Assembly: GCA_016200825.1 (NCBI GenBank)
Contig: JACQEA010000219.1
Location: 1 to 6,507, forward strand
Length of the DNA stretch: 6,507 nucleotides
Origin: Chloroflexota bacterium
GTDB lineage: Bacteria; Chloroflexota; Anaerolineae; UBA4142
Direction: 5' to 3'
Position numbers and translations under genes: made by a program. This document shows positions 1 to 5,394 of this stretch, piece by piece (the first letter of the stretch is position 1; the number at the start of each line of letters is the position of its first letter). The notes beneath the pieces are model-generated. The model saw only the letters and a program-made list of their open reading frames with translations, was not told the DNA's origin and ran no database searches.

Positions 1-2342
1 TGCGCGAAGCGTTTGTGCGTTTGTACGAAAAAGGTTTGATCTATCGCGGACCGCGTTTAGTGAATTGGTGTCCGCACGATGAATCCGCCATCAGCGATTT
101 GGAAGTGGAACATTCAGAAAAACCCGGCAAACTTTATTTTATCAAGTACTTACTCGCTTCCGACTCCGCGCAAAGCGGAAAACGCAAATCGAAAATTAAA
201 TTCGTTACCGTCGCGACCACGCGCCCCGAAACAATTCTCGGCGATACGGCTGTCGCCGTGCACCCGCGCGATAAACGCTACAAAAAACTAATCGGTCGCA
301 CGGCGATCTTGCCGGTGCTGGGCAGAAAAATTCCAATCATCGCCGACAACGCGGTTGATCCAGAATTTGGCACGGGCGCGGTCAAAGTGACGCCCGCGCA
401 CGATCCAACCGATTTCGAAATTGGCGCGCGCCACAAATTACCGCAAATCAACGTGATGAATTCCAACGCGACCATCAACGCGAACGGCGGCGCGTACAAC
501 GGAATGGATCGTTACGTCGCGCGCGAAAAAATCGTTGAGCAATTAACGCGCGAGGGTTTGCTCGATCACATTCAAGAGCATACGATTTCGTTGGGACGTT
601 GTCAACGCTGCGAGACCGTGGTCGAGCCGTTGATTTCGACGCAATGGTTTGTAAAAATCAAACCGCTCGCGCGTCCCGCCATTCGCGCGGTCAAAACCGG
701 TCAGACCAAAATAATTCCCGCGCGCTTTAACAAAATTTATTACCAATGGATGGACGCTGCGCGCATTCGCGATTGGTGCATCTCGCGTCAACTGTGGTGG
801 GGTCATCGCATTCCGGTGTGGTATTGCGAAAACGGACATGAAACGTGCGCGCGCACCGACCCAACGGAATGCGCGACGTGCGACTCGACAAATATTCGGC
901 AGGACGAAGATGTGTTGGATACGTGGTTCTCGTCCGGCTTGTGGCCCTTTTCAACTTTGGGATGGCCTCAAGCCACACGCGATCTGAAAACATTTTATCC
1001 GACGACGGTGCTGGAAACCGGCTACGACATTATTTTTTTCTGGGTCGCGCGCATGATGATGCTGGGCATTGAATTTACCGGCAAACCGCCATTCGAATTT
1101 GTGTACTTGCACGGCATGATGCGCCACTTGGACGGATCAAAAATTTCCAAATCAAATCCGCAGGACGGCGATAACCCGCTCGATGTGATCGCCGCGTACA
1201 GCGCGGACGCGTTGCGTTACACGATCGTCACCTCTTCCACGCCGGGCAACGACACCAAACTCGATCTGCAAAAAGTGGAAGGCGCGCGCAATTTTGCCAA
1301 CAAGATTTGGAACATGGGACGCTTTATTATTTCCAATCTGCAAACCGCGAATTTAAAAGCGGACAATTTGAATTTGGAAAAATTGCGCCGCGCAACACTT
1401 TCACTTCCCGACCGCTGGGTTCTTTCGCGCTTGCATCGCGCGATCGCGACGGTCAACCAATCGTTTACGGGATGGCAATTTGGCGAAGGGACGCGCGCGG
1501 TGTACGAATTTTTGTGGGACGAATTCGCGGATTGGTACATCGAGGCGGCGAAAATCGCGCTGAATGGCGACGACGCGCGCGCGAAAGAGCGGACATTGTC
1601 TGTGTTGGTTTATGCGTTCGATCAAGCGTTGCGTTTGTTGCATCCTGTGATGCCCTTCGTGACCGAAGAAGTGTGGCAACATTTGAAACGCGCGTTGGAA
1701 AACGATTTCACCGGCGATTTTGCAGGACCCGCGCCCACGCGCGGCGCGTGGCCCGAGGCGCTCATCGTCGCGCCGTTTCCAAAAGCCAATCCGAAATGGA
1801 ACGATGCGCGCGCGGAAAAAGAATTCGACGCGCTGCGCGATGCGATCCGCGCGATTCGCAACGCGCGCACCGAATTCAAAGTGGAAGCCGGTCTGCGCAT
1901 CCCCGCGATTTTTTCGGCGGGCAGCGCGCGGCAATTGTTCACTTCACACCGCGATATAATCGCGATGCTCGCGCATCTTGACACGCACGCGCTCACCATC
2001 GAAAAAACGGCGGCGAAACCGACGCGCGCGCTCGCGCTCGTCGCGGGCGGCGCGGAAATTTTCTTGCCGTTTGCAGGCATGCTCGACGTGGAAAAAGAAC
2101 AAGCGCGCTTGAATCGCGAGATGGAAAAAACGCGCGCCGATGTCGCGCGGCAAGAAACTTTGCTCGCGAGCGAATTTTCAAAACGCGCGCCGAAAGAAGT
2201 GGTCGAGAAAACCAAAGAGCAACTCGCGGCAAACACCGACCGCCTTGGTAAATTAGACGCGTTGCTCGCGAGTTTGGAAGGACGCGCGCCGAAGAAAAAA
2301 TCAAGCGTCAAGAACGCGAAGAAAAAAACTAAAAGGAAGTGA
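1..2342 (+). CDS. valS: Valyl-tRNA synthetase, 5'-truncated by the window edge
   Basis: Class Ia aminoacyl-tRNA synthetase that charges tRNA-Val with valine in the cytoplasm and hydrolyses mischarged Thr-tRNA-Val. The frame is open from the first bases (REAFVRLYEKGLIYRG), so the ORF enters from upstream. About 100-150 N-terminal residues, including the HIGH motif, lie outside. Counting residues from the GTG at base 15, the editing domain shows TTRPET at 68-73 and GTGAVKVTPAHDPTDFEIG at 119-137. A zinc-knuckle-like insert has C271, C278, C286 and C289. DVLDTWFSSGLWPFSTLGWP follows, and the KMSKS loop is KISKS at 376-380 (bases 1140-1154). An alpha-helical anticodon-binding region comes next, then the C-terminal tRNA-binding coiled coil at about 690-754 (LDVEKEQARL onward). 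The protein ends in an unusually lysine-rich 21-residue tail. No frameshift is visible, and identity as ValRS rather than IleRS/LeuRS rests on the editing motifs and the C-terminal coil. rsmD follows 69 bp downstream. Confidence 0.97.
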   Translation, partial: REAFVRLYEKGLIYRGPRLVNWCPHDESAISDLEVEHSEKPGKLYFIKYLLASDSAQSGKRKSKIKFVTVATTRPETILGDTAVAVHPRDKRYKKLIGRTAILPVLGRKIPIIADNAVDPEFGTGAVKVTPAHDPTDFEIGARHKLPQINVMNSNATINANGGAYNGMDRYVAREKIVEQLTREGLLDHIQEHTISLGRCQRCETVVEPLISTQWFVKIKPLARPAIRAVKTGQTKIIPARFNKIYYQWMDAARIRDWCISRQLWWGHRIPVWYCENGHETCARTDPTECATCDSTNIRQDEDVLDTWFSSGLWPFSTLGWPQATRDLKTFYPTTVLETGYDIIFFWVARMMMLGIEFTGKPPFEFVYLHGMMRHLDGSKISKSNPQDGDNPLDVIAAYSADALRYTIVTSSTPGNDTKLDLQKVEGARNFANKIWNMGRFIISNLQTANLKADNLNLEKLRRATLSLPDRWVLSRLHRAIATVNQSFTGWQFGEGTRAVYEFLWDEFADWYIEAAKIALNGDDARAKERTLSVLVYAFDQALRLLHPVMPFVTEEVWQHLKRALENDFTGDFAGPAPTRGAWPEALIVAPFPKANPKWNDARAEKEFDALRDAIRAIRNARTEFKVEAGLRIPAIFSAGSARQLFTSHRDIIAMLAHLDTHALTIEKTAAKPTRALALVAGGAEIFLPFAGMLDVEKEQARLNREMEKTRADVARQETLLASEFSKRAPKEVVEKTKEQLAANTDRLGKLDALLASLEGRAPKKKSSVKNAKKKTKRK

Positions 2343-2345
2343 TAG

Positions 2346-2408
2346 AGCAAGGGTGCAGGGAGCAGGGAAAAAATCGTCCTTGCTCCTCCGCGCCCGCGCT
2401 CCCTTGCT
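2346..2408. repeat. Imperfect G-rich palindrome between valS and rsmD
   Basis: The outer arms AGCAAGGG (2346-2353) and CCCTTGCT (2401-2408) are perfect inverted repeats. The left arm continues as heptad-like units (GCAAGGG, TGCAGGG, AGCAGGG) and the right side is C-rich (TGCTCCTCC, GCGCTCCC), so a long imperfect hairpin could form in RNA. It fills nearly the whole gap between the valS stop and the rsmD start. No T-tract follows, so a classical intrinsic terminator is doubtful. It may be a dispersed intergenic repeat or a structure that sets rsmD expression. Confidence 0.6.
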
Positions 2409-2411
2409 AAG

Positions 2412-3029
2412 ATGAGAGTCATCTCCGGTACTGCCAAAGGTCGCACACTGAAATCGCCCGGCGCGGCAACGCGGCCGATTACTGACCGCGTGAAAGAAAA
2501 TCTTTTCAATATCGTCGGCGCGCGCGTGCGCGAGGCGAATGTGTTGGATTTATTTGCGGGCGCGGGCAGTGTGGGGATTGAAGCGCTCTCGCGCGGTGCG
2601 CGGTTCGCGACGTTTGTTGAAAATGATCGCGACGCGCTCAGCGCATTGCGCGCTAATCTGGAACTCACGCGCCTTGACGCGCGCGCGCGAATTGTTCGCG
2701 ACGATGTGTTTCGATTCATCCGGCGCCATAATGTCATTGCGAGTGAAGCGCAGCAATCTCCGAGCTCCAATTTGGAGGTTGCTTCGTCGCAAAAAGCGCT
2801 TCTCGCAATGACAGTTTTCGATCTGATTTACATCGCGCCGCCGCAGTACAAAGAATTGTGGAGCGAGACGTTGCAAGCGCTGGATGGACGCGGGATGCTT
2901 GCGACAAGCGGCATCATCGTCGCGCAGATTTTTCCAAAAGAGTATCGCGCGCTCGAGTTGAAGGAGTTTGCGTTACAAGATCAGCGGACGTACGGGAGTA
3001 CGATGCTGTGTTTTTATCGGGGAAAATAA
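2412..3029 (+). CDS. rsmD: 16S rRNA (guanine-N2)-methyltransferase RsmD with an in-frame repeat insertion
   Basis: SAM-dependent Rossmann-fold methyltransferase; the family modifies 16S rRNA (G966 in E. coli) in small-subunit assembly. The N-terminus MRVISGTAKGRTL followed by TRPITDRVKENLFNI is the family signature and fixes the ATG at 2412, although no good Shine-Dalgarno precedes it. The SAM-binding motif is VLDLFAGAGSVGIEALSRGA (44-63), with an acidic residue ending the next strand (FVEND). The catalytic motif is YIAPPQYKELW (140-150), where E. coli-type enzymes have DPPF/DPPY; I recall APPQY in Chloroflexota RsmD. Residues 108-134 do not belong to the family: they are the translation of an 81-bp palindromic repeat in the same frame. 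Without them the protein is 178 residues, normal for RsmD, and RRHN joins directly to VFDLIYIAPP. The reading frame is intact, so the protein may still be active. In many bacteria coaD follows rsmD; here an opposite-strand cassette does. Confidence 0.93.
   Translation: MRVISGTAKGRTLKSPGAATRPITDRVKENLFNIVGARVREANVLDLFAGAGSVGIEALSRGARFATFVENDRDALSALRANLELTRLDARARIVRDDVFRFIRRHNVIASEAQQSPSSNLEVASSQKALLAMTVFDLIYIAPPQYKELWSETLQALDGRGMLATSGIIVAQIFPKEYRALELKEFALQDQRTYGSTMLCFYRGK
2733..2812. repeat. Palindromic dispersed repeat (GTCATTGCGAG type) inside rsmD
   Basis: The terminal arms GTCATTGCGAG (2733-2743) and CTCGCAATGAC (2802-2812) are perfect inverted repeats. The inner parts also pair imperfectly (AGCAATCTCC against GGAGGTTGCTTC), with a short centre around GAGCTCCAATTT. 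I recognise this as a member of the widespread repeat beginning GTCATTGCGAG and containing GAAGCAATC-type arms, usually seen between genes in many bacterial phyla. Here it lies in coding sequence, and its translation (VIASEAQQSPSS and following residues) is the familiar peptide of this repeat read in one frame. No clear target-site duplication is visible at its borders. Confidence 0.88.
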
Positions 3030-3043
3030 TATTCCTGCAGAGT

Positions 3044-3178
3044 CTATACATCATGAGAATATTGACACTCACTGGCACACTGTGCGCGTACCGGAGAAAA
3101 GGACGCTATAAAAAAGGCGAGGGCGCCTACTGCAAGCACCACAAGGGAAGTACGAAACGGCAAAGCCCATGAGTTCAT
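3044..3178 (-). CDS. Putative 44-residue secreted or membrane-anchored microprotein
   Basis: Not recognised as a known family. Read on the minus strand from the ATG at 3178 to the TAG at 3046-3044, it encodes a textbook export signal: MNSWALPFRT (one Arg), a hydrophobic core SLVVLAVGALAFFIASF, then SPVRA before QC. Cleavage by signal peptidase I after V-R-A would release a 12-residue peptide, QCASECQYSHDV, with two cysteines. If uncleaved it would be a single-pass membrane microprotein. It starts 14 nt after the stop of the preceding minus-strand gene, so it may be translated by coupling in the same transcript; no strong Shine-Dalgarno is visible. Alternatives are the remnant of a longer exported protein ended by the TAG (the frame continues a further nine codons to another stop at the rsmD end), or a chance ORF. 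The ordered n-, h- and c-regions and the operon position argue against chance. Confidence 0.5.
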   Translation of the reverse strand: MNSWALPFRTSLVVLAVGALAFFIASFSPVRAQCASECQYSHDV

Positions 3179-3192
3179 AGTGGCAACAACTG

Positions 3193-3582
3193 CTATTGTT
3201 TAACCCGGGCAACATGGACAATGACGATGACGTTGGTGTCATCACGCAGCTGAAGCGTCAGGGCTTTTTTTCCATCCGCAAGGACGAGCGTATTGCCGCT
3301 GTATGACTGTACGCGGCCTCGAAAAACCACTTGAAACGAGGTGGCTGCAATGAGAGTTGGATAGCCTTGGTAGAGCTCTCCTAGTTTGTCTAACCCCGGA
3401 CGAAGGGCGGCAGGAACGCTTTTACTCACCAATGGCGTCGGGGTCAAAGAGGCCTCGGGCGAGCCCCCTTTTTGCCCTTGGCTAACAACCTGTGTGCCCC
3501 GAGTAAACAACACATACGCATTCAGCCCAAGGAGTCCAAATATGACGATAGCCACCAAGACATACAAAGCCTTCTTGTTCAT
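3193..3582 (-). CDS. Single-pass membrane protein with small C-terminal beta-domain, unknown function
   Basis: A 129-residue protein starting at the first ATG of the frame. The N-terminus MNKK is followed by one hydrophobic segment, residues 5-27 (ALYVLVAIVIFGLLGLNAYVLFT), fitting an uncleaved anchor with the rest outside. A low-complexity linker (SPEASLTPTP, 41-50) follows, then a short helical stretch (RPGLDKLGELYQGYP) and a beta-rich end. That end, SFQVVFRGRVQSYSGNTLVL and then LTLQLRDDTNVIVI, resembles the barrel-like DUF5666-type domain; this is only a pattern resemblance. The C-terminus stops soon after the last strand, so the domain may be minimal or shortened. A TTG start 12 codons upstream is possible, but it falls in the -35 box of a strong candidate promoter, so the ATG is preferred. 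The gene lies 54 bp after the lipoprotein-like gene and 14 bp before the microprotein. Confidence 0.72.
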   Translation of the reverse strand: MNKKALYVLVAIVIFGLLGLNAYVLFTRGTQVVSQGQKGGSPEASLTPTPLVSKSVPAALRPGLDKLGELYQGYPTLIAATSFQVVFRGRVQSYSGNTLVLADGKKALTLQLRDDTNVIVIVHVARVKQ

Positions 3583-3589
3583 TACAACC

Positions 3590-3618
3590 AGAATACGACA
3601 CAAAAAGAAGGGTGTCAA
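3590..3618 (-). promoter_or_regulatory. Near-consensus sigma70-type promoter giving an almost leaderless mRNA
   Basis: On the minus strand TTGACA (3618-3613, perfect -35) is separated by exactly 17 bp from TATTCT (3595-3590, four of six matches to the -10 box). The ATG of the membrane protein gene begins only 7 nt after the -10 box. Initiation at the usual distance would fall on or next to that ATG, which agrees with the lack of a good Shine-Dalgarno there. Confidence 0.55.
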
Positions 3619-3636
3619 CGAAAAAACAGGAGGTTT

Positions 3637-4293
3637 TTATTTAGGGGGATACTCAATAATTTTTTGGTTGATAAACGAGGCTCCAGTTGCGGCCACGGCC
3701 GGCAGATCTAAGGAGCTGTTCAGGATGTCAAATTGTTTTTTATCCTTAAATGTTAAACTCACAACGGTTCCTTCATAAACAGATTCAATACCAACTCCAG
3801 CATCAGTAAATACACTCCCTCCAAAGAAAAGGGCTTTCCCTTTTCCGTTCACAAATCTAACCTTTTTATCTGGATGGAATTGACCGTCTTGTTTATTATA
3901 AAAATTAACCGTCACAATTACATCTTCTCCTTGATAGTAAGCTGTTTTAAAAACGGTCTTAGCGGTAATTTCGCTTCCATATACATTATAATTTGTGTCC
4001 ACATATTTATTCCCAGGATCCGGGACGATTTGTATATCGGGAAGGGCAATTTCAGGAAAGGGTTTTAAAACGTTTGGTCGTGGCGACGGAGTTTCTGTGG
4101 GCGTCGGCGGGGCTACTGCCGCTCGTGTTTCGGATGGGGCGGGCCCAGCAACAACAGCCGCTAGTGGTGTAGCGGAGGGTTCTGCCGTGCCCAACACAAC
4201 CTGCGTAGGCGGGGGCTCGGGAGTTAAAGGGGCGCAAGCGGATGAAACGCCATAGAGGAAAAAGAAAACGCAAAGAAAAAATAGTTTAGGCAT
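3637..4293 (-). CDS. Putative lipoprotein with Pro/Thr-rich linker and beta-domain, unknown function
   Basis: A 218-residue protein of unrecognised family. The ATG at 4293 is chosen because GAGAGG lies at the right distance upstream and the protein then opens with an export signal, MPKLFFLCVFFFLYGVSSAC. The cysteine at 20 is preceded by V-S-S-A, an imperfect lipobox, so lipid attachment is likely but cleavage by signal peptidase I is also possible. Residues 21-75 form a flexible linker rich in Pro, Thr, Ala and Ser (PLTPEPPPT, PPTPTETPSPRP). Such linkers are common in Chloroflexota lipoproteins. The folded part (about 80-215) is beta-rich, with an Asn/Tyr/Asp stretch (NKYVDTNYNVYG) and segments such as GEDVIVTVNFYNKQDGQF. 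It has no visible catalytic signature; a binding or adhesion role would be a guess. The folded part is notably AT-richer than the linker and neighbouring genes. The MITE ends 14 bp upstream of the start, so the gene lacks its own conventional upstream region. Confidence 0.75.
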   Translation of the reverse strand: MPKLFFLCVFFFLYGVSSACAPLTPEPPPTQVVLGTAEPSATPLAAVVAGPAPSETRAAVAPPTPTETPSPRPNVLKPFPEIALPDIQIVPDPGNKYVDTNYNVYGSEITAKTVFKTAYYQGEDVIVTVNFYNKQDGQFHPDKKVRFVNGKGKALFFGGSVFTDAGVGIESVYEGTVVSLTFKDKKQFDILNSSLDLPAVAATGASFINQKIIEYPPK

Positions 4294-4307
4294 CGGTGCC
4301 TCTCTGC

Positions 4308-4409
4308 TAGGGTGTGTATGCAAAATCTTCGTGCAGGATTCTAGAGCGTATGGTGACAAGATTCTTCAACAAAACTAGCGGCAATAAATTTTTTTGCATA
4401 CACACCCTA
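4308..4409. mobile_element. 102-bp MITE-like element with 18-bp perfect terminal inverted repeats
   Basis: TAGGGTGTGTATGCAAAA (4308-4325) and TTTTGCATACACACCCTA (4392-4409) are perfect inverted repeats at the two ends, enclosing 66 bp with no meaningful ORF. Both ends are TA, as expected for a TA target duplicated by an IS630/Tc1-mariner-type transposase, so the core element may be 98 bp starting with GGGTGTG. No transposase is in the window; it would be mobilised in trans. The element fits exactly between the PIN-toxin stop (3 bp away) and the Shine-Dalgarno of the lipoprotein-like gene. Confidence 0.82.
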
Positions 4410-4412
4410 ATC

Positions 4413-4883
4413 TTAATGATCGCTCGGATTCTCCGCCACAAGCCCTTCGGCTTGCGCGGCTTGGAGCAACGTTTTGTCGCTGGCAATAAAGGTGAGCGAG
4501 AGAGCATCTGCTCGGAATGATTCGGAGAGAATAATTCCGCTCGCTAGTTGCACGGCATCGTATGCCTTCAGCGGATGCTGTTGCGTGAGTTGCGCGGCTC
4601 GTTGCAAAATTGCTGAGGTCAAATACACTAAACGGAATCTCGCTCTCAAATCCTGTGCGAAGGCGTCATACATTTGGTCGCGGGCGCTCAAAGTGATTTG
4701 ACGCGTGCGCGCCAACAGCGCGAATGCTGCGGGAATCTCAACGCGACCGACGTCAGAAAGATATACTTTATTCTCGAATTCGAAATCATTTCGAGTTTCA
4801 ATTATTGCTTTCACCCATTCGCTACCGGATTCTCTGTGAAAATATTTGACGAGCGCGCTGGAGTCAAAATAGTAAATCGCCAT
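4413..4883 (-). CDS. PIN-domain ribonuclease toxin, VapC-like
   Basis: A 156-residue PIN-domain protein, the family of Mg-dependent endoribonucleases that act as toxins in type II toxin-antitoxin modules by cutting tRNA, rRNA or mRNA. The four expected acidic residues are visible: D7 in YYFDSSALVKYF, E49 in VGRVEIPAAFA, D109 in KAYDAVQLASG and D136 in FIASDKTLLQAA. Length and motif order fit the VapC/COG1848-like group, and nothing suggests inactivation. The start ATG lies 3 bp after the TGA of the antitoxin-like gene, in the string TGATGAATG with tandem stops, so translational coupling is expected. The stop codon lies 3 bp from the MITE. The RNA target cannot be read from sequence. Confidence 0.9.
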   Translation of the reverse strand: MAIYYFDSSALVKYFHRESGSEWVKAIIETRNDFEFENKVYLSDVGRVEIPAAFALLARTRQITLSARDQMYDAFAQDLRARFRLVYLTSAILQRAAQLTQQHPLKAYDAVQLASGIILSESFRADALSLTFIASDKTLLQAAQAEGLVAENPSDH

Positions 4884-4886
4884 TCA

Positions 4887-5213
4887 TCAACGCCTGTTTT
4901 CGATGACAATTTCGGATAGCGGCTTGTCTAGTTTTGCGTTGTAGAATTCTCCGCGCAGTTTTTCCCGTTGGGCTTGCGGTAGAGCCATCCAGCGTTCAGC
5001 GCGTGAAATTTCTTCGGGTGATGGTTCGGCGAGCAACCCCGCGCGCCGCAAGATTTCATCGGCGCGTTCATTCTCGCTCGACGCGCGTGTTTCTAATTTA
5101 TCTGCGCGCCGAGTGCTATAATCTTCGCGCCCGCGTTCCAATCGCGCCACTTTTTCCTTCAACGCCGCGACCTCGCGCTGCAAACGTTTCAGTTCATTCG
5201 CTGTTGTTGCCAT
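4887..5213 (-). CDS. Coiled-coil antitoxin-like partner of the PIN toxin
   Basis: A 108-residue protein directly upstream of the PIN toxin in the same orientation, in the usual antitoxin position. Residues 6-30 (LKRLQREVAALKEKVARLER) form a heptad-patterned coiled coil, followed by a charged helical region, a segment around EPSPEEISRAERWMALP, and a C-terminus KPLSEIVIENRR like the toxin-binding tails of PIN-associated antitoxins. There is no obvious AbrB, RHH or Phd DNA-binding domain, so it is not a standard VapB; dimerisation by the coil is likely. The start is supported by GAGGTGA six bases before the ATG. The role as antitoxin is inferred from position and tail, not from a recognised family signature. 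Confidence 0.75.
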   Translation of the reverse strand: MATTANELKRLQREVAALKEKVARLERGREDYSTRRADKLETRASSENERADEILRRAGLLAEPSPEEISRAERWMALPQAQREKLRGEFYNAKLDKPLSEIVIENRR

Positions 5214-5216
5214 TGA

Positions 5217-5260
5217 TCACCTCACGCCCTCATTATATTTCTCTCGCGCCGACGCGTCAA
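5217..5260 (-). promoter_or_regulatory. Promoter and ribosome binding site of the toxin-antitoxin operon
   Basis: On the minus strand TTGACG (5260-5255, five of six) and a perfect TATAAT (5237-5232) are 17 bp apart. A strong Shine-Dalgarno GAGGTGA (5223-5217) follows, six bases before the antitoxin ATG. The predicted leader is only about a dozen nucleotides. A second TTGACA lies 16-17 bp further upstream (around 5275-5270), making a direct repeat ATTGAC that could serve as an operator for autoregulation; this last point is speculative. Confidence 0.75.
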
Positions 5261-5394
5261 TCATGACTTGTCAATTGAGAATGAATTCAAGAGAAAATAC
5301 GGCAGCACGCTTTTTTGTTTTTATGGGAAACGTTAGCGGTTGATTGCAGCGAACCGCGCGCCGCGTAATTACCAGACATTAATCGAAATAATAA

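Noticed and set aside
1307..1981. Plus-strand 224-codon frame inside valS
   Set aside because: Arg-rich shadow frame wholly inside valS, with no start context or domain.
1622..2770. Long minus-strand frame (382 codons) across the end of valS and the start of rsmD
   Set aside because: Low-complexity Ser/Arg/Ala translation typical of the antisense of CGCG-rich genes; it covers two well-supported plus-strand genes.
3053..3172. Plus-strand 39-codon ORF beginning MRILTLTGTL, downstream of rsmD
   Set aside because: It has no ribosome binding site or recognisable pattern and lies opposite the minus-strand ORF with a well-formed signal peptide, which is the better explanation of this stretch.
3583..3618. 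TTG-initiated 12-codon extension of the membrane-protein gene
   Set aside because: The TTG falls within a perfect -35 box and there is no ribosome binding site at a proper distance. The ATG gives the normal MNKK start before the membrane segment.
3386..3778. Plus-strand 130-codon frame over the membrane-protein and lipoprotein genes
   Set aside because: It overlaps two minus-strand genes with coherent export signals. An AGGAGG at about 3628 is on this strand but no start codon follows it at a usable distance.
4294..4359. N-terminal extension of the lipoprotein gene through the MITE (TTG start)
   Set aside because: It would place 22 polar residues before the signal peptide. The ATG at 4293 has a good GAGAGG ribosome binding site.
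4308..4409. MITE as a carrier of a promoter for the lipoprotein gene
   Set aside because: A TAGAAT -10-like hexamer exists on the minus strand, but no -35-like hexamer lies at 16-18 bp; the nearest, TTGAAG, is 20 bp away. No convincing promoter can be claimed.
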